The notes below the pieces were generated by a model, which was not told the origin of the DNA, did no database searches, and saw nothing but the letters and a program-made list of their open reading frames with translations. A stretch of 64,000 nt of DNA from Mucilaginibacter gossypii. GTDB taxonomy: Bacteria; Bacteroidota; Bacteroidia; Sphingobacteriales; Sphingobacteriaceae. The stretch lies in the NCBI RefSeq assembly GCF_900100945.1, contig NZ_FNCG01000011.1, positions 170,552-234,551 on the forward strand. Direction: 5' to 3'. Below are positions 16,067-25,988 of the stretch, in pieces (the stretch's first letter is position 1; each line of letters begins with the position of its first letter). A program made the position numbers and the translations under genes.

Positions 16067-16989
16067 GTTAACATCCCCGCCAAAACCCCTTCTTTTAACG
16101 AATTGGTACACATACTCACCTTATGAATATCCAGCGCATGCATAATGAAACGGGTAACTAACGATGCAGCTACAATCATATCAACCCGTACCGGGATAAT
16201 CCCCGGATTACCCAAACGTTCTTTATGGCTCGAGAGGATGAGTTTATTGGTGATGGTTAACAGTTCTTCCTCATCAAAATCATAATGCTGAATACTCTTT
16301 AAATCAAAGGGCTGGGCCTTTTCTGTTTCAATCAATCCTGCAAAAGTTTCAAATGAGCCCGACGAGCCAACAAGGGTGTCAATTTCAATGCCTGTAGTGG
16401 CAATGAACAAATCATTCAGTGTATCCTCAAGATATAAATTCATAGCCTCGATAGATGCCGGCGGAATAGGATCGGTACGGTGGAACTGGTCCATAAGGCG
16501 TGCCGCGCCAACTTCAAAACTTTGTTTCCACAGGATCTTATCGGCGTTGCCCAAAATAAATTCAACGCTGCCTCCGCCAATATCCATGATCAGGGAGTTT
16601 TTGGCCGATAAGCAACCGCTTAACTTTACACCATTATAAATAAAACCGGCTTCCTGTTCGCCATCAATAATTTCAATACCAATGCCTGTTTTGGCCTTAA
16701 CTTCTTTGATGAAATCTTTGCCGTTTGATGCGCTCCGCAAGGCCGAAGTTGCTATCGCCCTAACACCGTCAACATTATTGGCCTGTATAAGTTTCTGAAA
16801 GTGTTGCATGGTATTTATGCCGCGCTGAAAAGCATCAGACAAAATATACCCCTTGTTAATGCCTCCCTCTCCTAACTTAACAGCTTCAGTAATATGTACA
16901 ATTTCATGATAGTTATGGATGTCCCCTTCGGCAATCAATAAATGGAAGGTATTGGTACCTAAATCCATTACTGCAACGCGTTTACTCAT
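16063..16989 (-). CDS. Ppx/GppA-family phosphatase
   Basis: A 308-residue protein of the exopolyphosphatase/guanosine pentaphosphatase family, the short (about 300-residue) form without the HD-like C-terminal domain. DLGTNTFHLLIAEG at 9-22 is the phosphate-1 loop of the actin-like ATPase fold, EQEAGFIYNGV and DIGGGSVEFI are the second family motifs, and GSSGSFET the third. Such enzymes split inorganic polyphosphate or pppGpp in the cytoplasm; which substrate is used here cannot be told. A terminator hairpin separates it from the ABC genes upstream. Confidence 0.88.
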   Translation of the reverse strand: MSKRVAVMDLGTNTFHLLIAEGDIHNYHEIVHITEAVKLGEGGINKGYILSDAFQRGINTMQHFQKLIQANNVDGVRAIATSALRSASNGKDFIKEVKAKTGIGIEIIDGEQEAGFIYNGVKLSGCLSAKNSLIMDIGGGSVEFILGNADKILWKQSFEVGAARLMDQFHRTDPIPPASIEAMNLYLEDTLNDLFIATTGIEIDTLVGSSGSFETFAGLIETEKAQPFDLKSIQHYDFDEEELLTITNKLILSSHKERLGNPGIIPVRVDMIVAASLVTRFIMHALDIHKVSMCTNSLKEGVLAGMLT

Positions 16990-17004
16990 ACGGCTAAAAT
17001 AAAT

Positions 17005-17038
17005 AATCCCCGAAATTGTTTAACTATTCCCGGGGATT
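17005..17038 (-). terminator. hairpin terminator of the NatAB-like operon
   Basis: AATCCCCG (17005-17012) pairs with CGGGGATT (17031-17038). On the minus strand it follows the permease stop at 17085 and precedes the ppx gene. A TCCGAA-word repeat (17051-17078) sits between stop and hairpin. Confidence 0.65.
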
Positions 17039-17084
17039 TTATTCAGTAAATCCGAAATCGAACATCCGATGTCCGAAATAAAAA

Positions 17085-18338
17085 TTATTCTTTATAAAAA
17101 AACCACTTGGCCAGTTCTTTATAGCTTGCTTTTTTACCGTACATTAATACACCTACCCGATAGATCCGTGCGGCCACATAAGTGGTAAATAAAAAGCCTA
17201 CTACCATCATACACATGGATACTGCTACCTGCCATCCCGGTGGATCAAACGGGATCCGTACCATCATGGCTACAGGTGCAGTAAAAGGAATCATGGACAG
17301 CCATACTGCCAGCGGGCTATCCGGCGCGCGGAACAATACTGATACAGCTAAAAAATAAGTGAACAGTAAGGGCAGGGTAATAGGAAACATGAATTGCTGG
17401 GTTTCCGTTTCGCTGTCAACTGCCGAGCCAACAGCTGCAAACAGCGCTGCGTACAACAGATAGCCGCTTAAAAAGTAAAATATAAAGCAGCCCATGATAT
17501 ACCCAAATGGTATAGTTTGTAATACTGCAAGCGCATTTACCATAGGACTGGTAGGCGAGTTAAAAGAATGTCCGGCGATTTTGGTAGATATAATGGATAA
17601 AATTATCCAGGCACTAAACTGAGTTAAGCCAACCAGGCCCACACCGATGATCTTGCCGAGCATTAATTGAAATGGTTTTACTGAAGATATCACCACCTCT
17701 ATAATACGGTTTGTTTTTTCTTCAATAACGCCGCGCATTACCTGTCCGCCATATATAAACAGCGAAATATAAATAATGATAGCACAAGCTATACCAATTA
17801 AAATATTGGCGCCGATATTAGCATTCTTATCGCCTTTATCTGAAATTTCAATGGCACTAACCGAGATGTTGGTTCGCTTTATGCTTTTTAAAAGTGCTGT
17901 ATCAATATGATGCCTGATGAGGTTGTTTGAAAAGGCTATATCGCTCATCTGCTTTTCAATTTCTTCAGACAAGGGTATAGAGGCCTTCTTTTTTGAAAAG
18001 ATCTGTACCGAATCTTTTTGTGTGTAATTTACAGGGATATACAAAATAGAGATACCCTCGCTATCCTTTAGCAGTTGTTTGGATGATTTAAGATCGGTGA
18101 GCGCATAGGTAAATTTTACATTATTGGCATCATGAAACCTATTAGCGAAATCACCGCTTTTATCAATCACGTTAACTGTTTGCAACGATGATAGTTTATC
18201 GCTGCTATCTGCAACCATCTTTACCACAATGCCCATAACCAATATCAGCAACGGCACCACGAATATCATGATGATGAATGATTTTTTGCGTACCCGTGTC
18301 AGGTATTCGCGCTGTATAATGAGTAATACTTTATTCAT
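17085..18338 (-). CDS. ABC-2 type transporter permease, NatB-like
   Basis: A 417-residue permease. One helix at about 20-42 is followed by a large extracytoplasmic domain (about 43-175), then five or more helices from 178 to 390, the layout of ABC-2/NatB exporters. The C-terminus is basic and cytoplasmic. It overlaps the ATPase gene by 8 bases (18331-18338), so the two form one transporter. NatAB-type systems export sodium or other small compounds; substrate unknown. Confidence 0.88.
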   Translation of the reverse strand: MNKVLLIIQREYLTRVRKKSFIIMIFVVPLLILVMGIVVKMVADSSDKLSSLQTVNVIDKSGDFANRFHDANNVKFTYALTDLKSSKQLLKDSEGISILYIPVNYTQKDSVQIFSKKKASIPLSEEIEKQMSDIAFSNNLIRHHIDTALLKSIKRTNISVSAIEISDKGDKNANIGANILIGIACAIIIYISLFIYGGQVMRGVIEEKTNRIIEVVISSVKPFQLMLGKIIGVGLVGLTQFSAWIILSIISTKIAGHSFNSPTSPMVNALAVLQTIPFGYIMGCFIFYFLSGYLLYAALFAAVGSAVDSETETQQFMFPITLPLLFTYFLAVSVLFRAPDSPLAVWLSMIPFTAPVAMMVRIPFDPPGWQVAVSMCMMVVGFLFTTYVAARIYRVGVLMYGKKASYKELAKWFFYKE

Positions 18339-19251
18339 GGCCGGCTGAGTTTAGGTTAACTTTTTCAATGAAAATTTCATGCATGCTGGGTATTACCTCC
18401 TGTAACATATTTACCCTTGCTTTTGGGATAAGGTACTGCAAAACATCGTTTGAATTATTCTCGCGCGTAAGCTTTATCTTGATGGTATGACTGCCATCAT
18501 CGGCATGGGTTTCGCTAACCAGTTCAAATGGCTGGTTGCCGTCAAATGCTATCTGTTCGCCGGTATATTCAACAAAATAGGTTTCATTGCGATACGAGTT
18601 GCGGATGTGTTTAACCTTACCATCCAGTATCTTATGCGATTTATGAATGAGCGCTATAGCGTCACAAAGTTCCTCTACTGATTCCATGCGGTGGGTAGAA
18701 AAGAGTATAGTTGCACCTTTTTCGTTCAATTCTAATATCTCGTCTTTAATGAGTTCTGCATTCACTGGGTCAAATCCGCTGAAAGGTTCATCCAGTATGA
18801 TCAAATCGGGCTCATGCAGTACGGTTGCTACAAACTGCGCCTTTTGCTGCATACCTTTTGACAGTTCTTCTATTTTCTTTTTCCACCAGGTTTCCATCTC
18901 CAGCTTCTCAAACCAAAATTTAAGACGCTTTTGGGCTTCAGCACGGCTTAACCCTTTTAAACGGGCCAGATAGATCATTTGCTCACCTATCTCCATCTTT
19001 TTATACAGGCCACGTTCCTCGGGCAGGTAACCTATACGTTCAATGTGCGACTGGTTGAGTTTTTCGCCGTTAAAATAGATTTCGCCCGAATCGGGAGCAG
19101 TAATTTGGTTCACAATACGGATAAGCGAAGTTTTACCGGCGCCGTTAGGGCCAAGCAGACCAAAAATCTGCCCGCTTTCAACTTCCAAACTTACATCACT
19201 TAGTGCACGGTGACCGGCGTATTGTTTAACAATATTGCGGATGCTTAGCAT
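18331..19251 (-). CDS. ABC transporter ATP-binding protein, NatA-like
   Basis: A 306-residue ATPase. Walker A is GPNGAGKTS near 34, the signature region is LSKGMQQKAQ, Walker B is LIILDEPFSGFD, and the H-loop is STHR. After about residue 215 a C-terminal extension typical of the NatA/DrrA subfamily follows (DUF4162-like). It drives the permease encoded immediately downstream and overlapping. Confidence 0.92.
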   Translation of the reverse strand: MLSIRNIVKQYAGHRALSDVSLEVESGQIFGLLGPNGAGKTSLIRIVNQITAPDSGEIYFNGEKLNQSHIERIGYLPEERGLYKKMEIGEQMIYLARLKGLSRAEAQKRLKFWFEKLEMETWWKKKIEELSKGMQQKAQFVATVLHEPDLIILDEPFSGFDPVNAELIKDEILELNEKGATILFSTHRMESVEELCDAIALIHKSHKILDGKVKHIRNSYRNETYFVEYTGEQIAFDGNQPFELVSETHADDGSHTIKIKLTRENNSNDVLQYLIPKARVNMLQEVIPSMHEIFIEKVNLNSAGHE

Positions 19252-19306
19252 TTATTAAGGTTTATGTATCTGTTTTTTTCTGTTAGATCAGGTTAAGCAG
19301 AAAAAG

Positions 19307-19966
19307 TTACAGGTTGGGTTTATCATATGGTGGCCAATTGGGCTTTTCAATGTCATAAAATGGCTTTTCCAATTGTTGGCTATTAAGCGCATTTAAAGCG
19401 GTTACTGCAATATAAATTCCGGTTGTCGGAACAATCAGATACACGAGCCCGATGTAGCGGATATAGAGAATATAGCTGGAAGTTCCGATAAGGGGAAGCA
19501 CCATCGGTACAACCATGTAAAATACAATAATAAATAGCTCACTTAAGGTAAAAAGCAGCAGTGGTAACTTGAATACCGTATTACGTAATAAGGCGGCCAT
19601 AATCACAATACATATTATTACCATCATGTTAATAGCTCCATGGATCTGGTAAAATATAATTAATGATTCTCTGGTAATTTGAAAAATGCCGATGGCTGTA
19701 TTAACTAAGCCCGATATAACGCTATAAATCATATAAATGATGAACACGTTAACTATAAAAGGTTTTTCGTTGGTATATTTTAAAACACCTATCACAAATA
19801 TCATTAACCAGGCAAAACAAATGACAGGTGCAAACGAAAGCGTAGGTCTTACTACATCCGGTACCGTGAATGAAATGGTTTGCATGGCGTACAGGAGTAT
19901 CAGAGCTAACATACTAATAACGCATGCAGCAATAGTGAGGTAAGCGGTATCGCGTGTAGGTTTCAT
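19307..19966 (-). CDS. hypothetical six-helix membrane protein
   Basis: A 219-residue protein with about six hydrophobic helices spread over residues 10-195 and a short polar C-terminus rich in Pro and Asn (KPFYDIEKPNWPPYDKPN). I do not recognise a family. It lies 55 bases downstream of where the NatA gene begins, on the same strand but transcribed towards it, so it could be the first gene of the transporter operon. Function unknown. Confidence 0.65.
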   Translation of the reverse strand: MKPTRDTAYLTIAACVISMLALILLYAMQTISFTVPDVVRPTLSFAPVICFAWLMIFVIGVLKYTNEKPFIVNVFIIYMIYSVISGLVNTAIGIFQITRESLIIFYQIHGAINMMVIICIVIMAALLRNTVFKLPLLLFTLSELFIIVFYMVVPMVLPLIGTSSYILYIRYIGLVYLIVPTTGIYIAVTALNALNSQQLEKPFYDIEKPNWPPYDKPNL

Positions 19967-20101
19967 GAGCAGGATAGGTTGAATTAATAAATATTACAAT
20001 TGGCTTAAAGATAATAATAAGGCATGGCTGTTTATTGAAATAAAAAAAACGGCGTGATTGTTTTGAAACAAATTATGCTGCTTACTTAATAGCCTGATTA
20101 G

Positions 20102-21256
20102 TTAATTTATTTCAGTTGCTTTTAAACTAAACCTGAGCGTTTCAATTGCTTCCTTTTGCCTCGAAATGATTATGTACATGTAGCCATTATAAACAATGGT
20201 GTGTGGGTAACCATATTGCCCGCCTTTCCATAAGCCTTCTTTTTTAAGGTGATACAATTCATTGGCAATAATATAGTTTTTGTCGAAGCTTTTTCCATTT
20301 TTTGACAACGAGAGCACCAGCGGATTACGGTCATAATGGTGCAGGGTATCGGGGATGCCCACATAATAAAAGCGTTTATCCGGCAACCTACCTAAGTGAA
20401 ACTTGCTGTCATTATCCGAAAAGGGGGCCTCAACCGGCCGCGACCAGCTTTTGCCATTGTCGTTGCTTTCGGTGAGCCATAAATGACCTTTCCAGCCTTT
20501 ACCGGTTACCCTGAGCAGCATGTGTAAAATGTTGTCGTCCGTTTGGAAAAACGATCCTTCGCAAAGCGGCGGCAACCCTGATTTTGCAGCGGGTGCATAA
20601 AACATAGCTGGGTTATCCTGTTTGTAAAGAGAATCGGGATAAAAACTGCTTAGCTTCCAGCCCGAAAGTCCGTGGGGATCATCTGTATAAGGAAAAGTGA
20701 AATTACCGCTGATGATCAGCCTCCCGCTATTGGTAACTTCAGGTCCATGGTTTGGTACAACAGGCAAATGCATATCAAGCGGCCCGCTCCAATGTTCGCC
20801 GTCGGTGCTGGTCTTAGCCCATAAATGGGTGCTATTGCGGTGTTTGTCGTAATCGCCGTAGTAGGCTACCAAGGTTCCTTTATACTGATAAAGCCCGGCG
20901 GCAGTGAGTACTGTGAGCGTATCGTTGATTTTACCCGGACTGGCTAATGTTTTCAACGGCGACCAGTGTTTAAAATCTTTAGAAGTTGCATAAACTACCC
21001 TTTGCCCCGGTGAATCCTCATCAACCATTCCATTGCTCCATATTGCCACAAAGCGGTCTTTGAAATGGATAATAGATGCGTGATGGTTGTAAAGCCACTC
21101 TTTATCCGGCGAGTAGATCATTGATCGTTCAATGTTTAGCCTCGGCACTCCAGCTTCGGTTTGATAATTGTTGCGAATGGCCGGGGTTTGTGCGTGGGTA
21201 TTAAGAACGGATGAAAAAAGACAGATAACAAAAAGAAGCTTGAGTTTTGCAGACAT
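20102..21256 (-). CDS. secreted sialidase-fold (BNR repeat) protein
   Basis: About 384 residues from the ATG at 21256, which opens a clean signal peptide (MSAKLKLLFVICLFSSVLNTHAQ); an ATG 15 bases upstream is less likely. STDGEHWS and SNDNGKSWS are Asp-box motifs of six-bladed sialidase-like propellers. Such proteins include exo-sialidases and other surface glycan hydrolases, but the catalytic residues could not be assigned here. Monocistronic by spacing. Confidence 0.75.
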   Translation of the reverse strand: MSAKLKLLFVICLFSSVLNTHAQTPAIRNNYQTEAGVPRLNIERSMIYSPDKEWLYNHHASIIHFKDRFVAIWSNGMVDEDSPGQRVVYATSKDFKHWSPLKTLASPGKINDTLTVLTAAGLYQYKGTLVAYYGDYDKHRNSTHLWAKTSTDGEHWSGPLDMHLPVVPNHGPEVTNSGRLIISGNFTFPYTDDPHGLSGWKLSSFYPDSLYKQDNPAMFYAPAAKSGLPPLCEGSFFQTDDNILHMLLRVTGKGWKGHLWLTESNDNGKSWSRPVEAPFSDNDSKFHLGRLPDKRFYYVGIPDTLHHYDRNPLVLSLSKNGKSFDKNYIIANELYHLKKEGLWKGGQYGYPHTIVYNGYMYIIISRQKEAIETLRFSLKATEIN

Positions 21257-21485
21257 GATCCTAATTAACACAAATTATCCGGTTAGTAAAAGCGGAGTTG
21301 AAATTTGCCAAATTAAAGCCAGGTTCCCGCGGGAGTAGTGCTAATAAAATGTAGCATCCGTTATTCTGAAGCCACAGTCATTAATAAATATGCCAATCTT
21401 TTGTAATAAAATCATGGCAATCCCTTTTATCCTAAAAATCAAGGTTCTTTTACTAAATTACGGGCTCTATCAAAATACATCATTT

Positions 21486-23459
21486 ATGAAGCGAGCCTTA
21501 TTCCTTATACTCACGCTTTCTGCTGTCTTTAATGTATCTGCCCAACAAAAAAAGCCTTTGAAACCTGCCGATGTCTATCGGATTCCAACGGTAAGTGATC
21601 CGCAATTATCGCCCGATGGCAAATGGGTTGCTTATAGTGTATCGGATGTTGATACGGCTAAAGACCGCCGCGTGTCCCATTTGTGGATGCAGAGTTTTGA
21701 TGGTAAAGAATCTATCCAGCTAACTCATGGTGATGAAGCAGCCTCATCCCCGCGCTGGAGCCCGGACGGTAAATATTTGTCGTTCCTATCCTCGCGCGAT
21801 TCAAAAACGGGCTCACAAGTTTGGTTGATCGACCGCCGCGGTGGTGAGGGTGCTAAGCTAACCAACATTAAAGGCGATCTGAGCGACTATGCCTGGAGCC
21901 CGGATGGCAAGCGCCTGGTAATGGTTATAGGCGACCCGGAAAACAAAGGTAAAGAGGAACCTAAAACTCCAAAGCCCATAGTTATTGACCGTTATCATTT
22001 TAAACAGGATATAGTAGGGTATCTTCAGCACTTGCATAGCCACCTTTATTTAATTGATGTTGCCACTAAAAAGCTTGACACCTTAACCCGGGGCGATAAA
22101 GACGAAAGCTCGCCGGTATGGTCGCCGGATAGCAAAACAATTGCGTTTGTAAGCAATCGCAGTGCCGATCCCGACAGGAATCAAAATACTGATATTTTTA
22201 CTATTGATGCCCGCTCCGGCGCCAGCATGCTTCAGCTTACCACATGGAAGGGTAGGGACGGCAACCCTCAATGGAGCCCTGATGGCAGATTAATTTCCTA
22301 TCTCCGTTCAACCAGTGATGCCGATTACATGATGTATGATCAGAGCGTGGTTTGCATTATGGATGTGGTTGGCCAAAATAATAAACCGCTCACGCTTCAG
22401 CTTGATCGTCCGGCCGGGGCACAAACCTGGGCTAAAGACAGCAAGAACATTGTATTTATTGTAACGGACGACCGTGCCCGTTATCTGGCCAATATCAATA
22501 TCAACAGCGGAAAGATCACTACAATAAACAAGGGCGATTATGTTTTTAACGATATAGCTACCAATCTTTCGGGCAATTGGATAGTACAAAAAACAGATCC
22601 TTACACACCTGCCGAATTATTTGCCTTAGAAGATAAAAAGCTGCGCCGGCTTACATTTCATCATGAGGAATGGTTAAATACAGTGCAATTGGCATACGCA
22701 AAAGGCTTTGAGTCAACAAGTGTTGACGGTACCAAGGTATCAGGTATTGTTTTTACGCCCGATAGTGTTCCTAATAAAAAATATCCACTCATCCTGTTTA
22801 TTCACGGCGGGCCGGTAGGGCAGGATGAATTTGGGTTTGATGCTACAAGGCAAACATTGGCTGCCGCCGGTTATGCGGTAGCAGCGGTAAATTACCGGGG
22901 AAGTAACGGCCGGGGCCTTGATTATTGTAAAGCCATTTATGCCGATTGGGGTAATAAAGAAGTTAAAGATTTGCTTGGCGCGGTTGACCAACTAGAAAAG
23001 TTAGGTATAGCAAATCCCGATAAGCTGGGCATAGGCGGGTGGAGTTACGGTGGCATCCTTACAGATTATACCATAGCATCTGATACCCGTTTTAAGGCCG
23101 CGGCCAGTGGTGCCGGCAGCGCGTTACAGCTTTCGGTTTATGGCAGTGACCAATATGTATTGCAATACGAAAATGAGATAGGCACACCCTGGAAAAATGC
23201 CGATAAATGGATCCAGATCTCTTACCCGTTTTTTCATGCCGATAAAATAAAAACGCCGGTCATGTTCATGTCTGGCCTGAAAGATTTTAATGTGCCGACC
23301 ATCGGCAGCGAGCAGATGTATGAGGCGTTGAGATCTCAAGGTATTCCAACCGAATTGATATTATATCCTAATCAATTTCACGGTCTTACCAAGCCAAGTT
23401 ACCAGGTTGACCGGCTGCAGCGCTACGTTGACTGGTATGACAAGTATTTGAAAAAGTAG
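21486..23459 (+). CDS. S9-family prolyl oligopeptidase-like peptidase (copy 1)
   Basis: About 657 residues from ATG 21486, where the signal peptide MKRALFLILTLSAVFNVSAQ begins; the frame is open 32 codons further upstream without family resemblance. The N-terminal half is a WD40-like beta-propeller (repeats such as SPDGKWVAYS, WSPDGKYLSFLSS). The C-terminal catalytic domain has GGWSYGG with the nucleophile Ser, KDFNVP with the Asp and FHG with the His. Periplasmic dipeptidyl or oligopeptidase. A close paralogue lies at 23972-25975. Confidence 0.92.
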   Translation: MKRALFLILTLSAVFNVSAQQKKPLKPADVYRIPTVSDPQLSPDGKWVAYSVSDVDTAKDRRVSHLWMQSFDGKESIQLTHGDEAASSPRWSPDGKYLSFLSSRDSKTGSQVWLIDRRGGEGAKLTNIKGDLSDYAWSPDGKRLVMVIGDPENKGKEEPKTPKPIVIDRYHFKQDIVGYLQHLHSHLYLIDVATKKLDTLTRGDKDESSPVWSPDSKTIAFVSNRSADPDRNQNTDIFTIDARSGASMLQLTTWKGRDGNPQWSPDGRLISYLRSTSDADYMMYDQSVVCIMDVVGQNNKPLTLQLDRPAGAQTWAKDSKNIVFIVTDDRARYLANININSGKITTINKGDYVFNDIATNLSGNWIVQKTDPYTPAELFALEDKKLRRLTFHHEEWLNTVQLAYAKGFESTSVDGTKVSGIVFTPDSVPNKKYPLILFIHGGPVGQDEFGFDATRQTLAAAGYAVAAVNYRGSNGRGLDYCKAIYADWGNKEVKDLLGAVDQLEKLGIANPDKLGIGGWSYGGILTDYTIASDTRFKAAASGAGSALQLSVYGSDQYVLQYENEIGTPWKNADKWIQISYPFFHADKIKTPVMFMSGLKDFNVPTIGSEQMYEALRSQGIPTELILYPNQFHGLTKPSYQVDRLQRYVDWYDKYLKK

Positions 23460-23476
23460 GGTTAACGGGAAGTAGT

Positions 23477-23848
23477 TCAAGAATTGATGGATTGCATTGA
23501 TCTCATAAATCTTACGTCTGAAGTGATCTGATCTTTGGCTTCCGGTGATAATTCGTCAAGTTCAGCTTCATCAATGAGTGTTTGCAGTATCTGATTTGCC
23601 AGGATGTTAAGAAAATGTGAACCGGTAAGGCGATCATACATTCTGGATATTTGTTTGTCGAAGTCCCGAACCTCGTTGTATAATTTATAATATTGTTCCT
23701 GTGGTGTTTCAGGGCTGCTTTTTAATTGCTGAATAAGCTGATCGAAATGTTGCATCCCGCGTTTAAAATCCTCGGCAATGCCTTTATCAATTAGTGCTCT
23801 GACGATCTTTTTGTCTTTTTTGCTTAATTTCTGATAGTCATTATGCAT
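23477..23848 (-). CDS. small helical hypothetical protein
   Basis: A 123-residue cytoplasmic, highly charged, helix-rich protein (KKDKKIVRALIDKGIAEDF, YYKLYNEVRDFDKQI). No signal peptide, helix-spanning segment or known domain recognised. It is on the opposite strand between the two S9 peptidase copies, so it was either trapped by a tandem duplication or moved in later. Codon use looks like its neighbours. Confidence 0.65.
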   Translation of the reverse strand: MHNDYQKLSKKDKKIVRALIDKGIAEDFKRGMQHFDQLIQQLKSSPETPQEQYYKLYNEVRDFDKQISRMYDRLTGSHFLNILANQILQTLIDEAELDELSPEAKDQITSDVRFMRSMQSINS

Positions 23849-23971
23849 GATGCTGATTTTAATGGGTAATACAAATAATGGAACGTCGTTTTTTCAAAAC
23901 AATGCAATAATAAAAACCTTGTGATAATATTGGGTGGTTTAATTAGTAATTTTCCGGTCAATTGCAATCCT

Positions 23972-25975
23972 ATGCATAAAAACGTACTTTTAATTATAGC
24001 GGTTTTAATCTTTAACGTTGTTTCTGCTCAAACAACAAAAAAGCCGCTTAAGCCCACTGATCTTTATAAACAGCCAACGCTGATGGCCCCTCAGCTATCA
24101 CCCGATGGCAAATGGCTGGTTTATGAGCTATCTGAGGTAGACACCGCAAAAGATAAACGCGTATCGCACCTATGGATGCAAAGCTTCGATGGTAAGCAAT
24201 CCATTCAGCTTACTTATGGTGATGAGCCCGCATCTACCCCAAAATGGACGCCGGATGGTAAGTTTATCTCCTACCTGTCTGAAAAGGATTCAAAAAATGG
24301 TGGCCAGGTTTGGATGATGGACAGGCGTGGCGGAGAAGGGCATAAACTCACCGACATTAAAGGCGAGATAAAAGAATATGTATGGTCGCCAGATAATAAG
24401 AAGCTGGCATTAATTATCAAAGACCCTGAAAACAAAGGAAAAGAGGCACCGAAAACTACACCACCGATAAGGATAGACCGTTATCATTTTAAACAGGATA
24501 TTGAAGGATATCTGCAGCATTTGCATTCGCATTTATACCTGTATGATGTGGGTTCAAAAAAGCTTGACACCCTTACCAGCGGCAACATGGATGATAGCTC
24601 GCCGCAATGGAGCCCGGACGGGAAAACTATTGCCTATGTAAGTAACCATACTATTGATCCTGACCGGAATGAAAATACAGATATTTTTACGATTGCAGCT
24701 AAAGCGGGAGCCGAGCCTAACCAATTAACAACATTTACCGGCCATGATATTAACCCGATGTGGAGCCCGGATGGCAAGCGCATAGCTTACCTGCGCTCCA
24801 CAAGCGATGCTGATTATTTTATTTATCAGCACGATGTTTTGTACCTGATGGATGCCGACGGAAAAAACAACCGTTCATTAACTGACCAACTGGATAGGCC
24901 TGTCAGCAATATTGCATGGAGCAAGGATGGTAAAGACCTTGAATACTTGGTAAGCAGCGACAGGATCCGTTATATCAACAGATATAACTTGCTTACCCGT
25001 AAATCAATATTGGTTTATAAAGGTAACGAATGCAGTTTTTCTGATATCATCGGTCATTCCTTGGGTATATGGGTAGGCAAAATGACTACACCATACATAC
25101 CCAACGAATTGGTGGCTATTGAAAATGGCAGGATCCGGCGCTTAACTTTTCACCAGGAAAAATGGCTGAGCGAGGTTAAGCTGGCTTATGTAAAGGGCTT
25201 CCAGTCGTTTAGCAGCGATGGTACACTGGTTTCGGGTATTTTGTATACGCCCGATAGCGTGGTGACTAAAAAAATGCCATTTATCCTTTACATTCATGGC
25301 GGCCCTACAGATCAGGACGAGTTTGAGTTTGACGAGATCAGGCAAACACTGGCCTGCGCCGGCTATGCCGTTGCCGCTGTAAATTACCGCGGCAGCACTG
25401 GCAGAGGGATTGAATACACTAAAGCTATTTATGCCGATTGGGGCAATAAAGAAGTGAAAGACCTGCTTGGTGCGGTAGATGAATTAGTTAAACTTGGCAT
25501 AGCAGATAAAGACCGCCTCGGAATTGGAGGTTGGAGCTACGGCGGCATTCTTACCAATTATACTATAGCAACCGACCCCCGCTTTAAGGCGGCGTCGAGC
25601 GGAGCAGGCAGTGCGTTGCAATTAGCCATTTATGGATCGGATCAATGGATTGTACAATATGATAATGAACTTGGCGCACCATGGAAAAATGCTGATAAAT
25701 ACATCAAATTATCGTATCCGTTTTTCCATGCTGATAAGATAAAAACCCCAACGCAATTCATGTCTGGCCTAAAAGATTTTAATGTGCCAACGGGAGGAGG
25801 GGAGCAAATGTATGAAGCGCTACGGTCACAAGGGGTACCTACTCAGTTGGTACTTTATCCCGGCCAATATCACGGTATCACTGTACCCAGTTACCAGGTT
25901 GACAGGCTGCAGCGATATATTGAATGGTTTGACAAATATTTATCCCCCCAGCCCCCTAAAGGAGGAGCTTTTTGA
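23972..25975 (+). CDS. S9-family prolyl oligopeptidase-like peptidase (copy 2)
   Basis: About 667 residues from ATG 23972 (signal peptide MHKNVLLIIAVLIFNVVSAQ). Propeller and catalytic domain match copy 1 closely, with GGWSYGG, KDFNVP and YHG. Copy 1 ends DKYLKK, whereas this copy reads DKYL then SPQPPKGGAF: the last ten residues are encoded by a GC-rich dispersed repeat (25944-25970) that also occurs at 38535. The original stop was probably replaced by the repeat. Confidence 0.92.
   Translation: MHKNVLLIIAVLIFNVVSAQTTKKPLKPTDLYKQPTLMAPQLSPDGKWLVYELSEVDTAKDKRVSHLWMQSFDGKQSIQLTYGDEPASTPKWTPDGKFISYLSEKDSKNGGQVWMMDRRGGEGHKLTDIKGEIKEYVWSPDNKKLALIIKDPENKGKEAPKTTPPIRIDRYHFKQDIEGYLQHLHSHLYLYDVGSKKLDTLTSGNMDDSSPQWSPDGKTIAYVSNHTIDPDRNENTDIFTIAAKAGAEPNQLTTFTGHDINPMWSPDGKRIAYLRSTSDADYFIYQHDVLYLMDADGKNNRSLTDQLDRPVSNIAWSKDGKDLEYLVSSDRIRYINRYNLLTRKSILVYKGNECSFSDIIGHSLGIWVGKMTTPYIPNELVAIENGRIRRLTFHQEKWLSEVKLAYVKGFQSFSSDGTLVSGILYTPDSVVTKKMPFILYIHGGPTDQDEFEFDEIRQTLACAGYAVAAVNYRGSTGRGIEYTKAIYADWGNKEVKDLLGAVDELVKLGIADKDRLGIGGWSYGGILTNYTIATDPRFKAASSGAGSALQLAIYGSDQWIVQYDNELGAPWKNADKYIKLSYPFFHADKIKTPTQFMSGLKDFNVPTGGGEQMYEALRSQGVPTQLVLYPGQYHGITVPSYQVDRLQRYIEWFDKYLSPQPPKGGAF
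25944..25970. repeat. CCCCC-AGCCCCCTAAAGG-type dispersed repeat
   Basis: CCCCCCAGCCCCCTAAAGG followed by AGGAGC lies at the very end of the S9 peptidase copy 2 reading frame. A related copy, CCCCCCGGCTCCTAAAGGG then GGAG, lies at 38535-38560 directly after an ABC ATPase stop codon. Confidence 0.65.
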
Positions 25976-25988
25976 TAAAGCGCATTTA

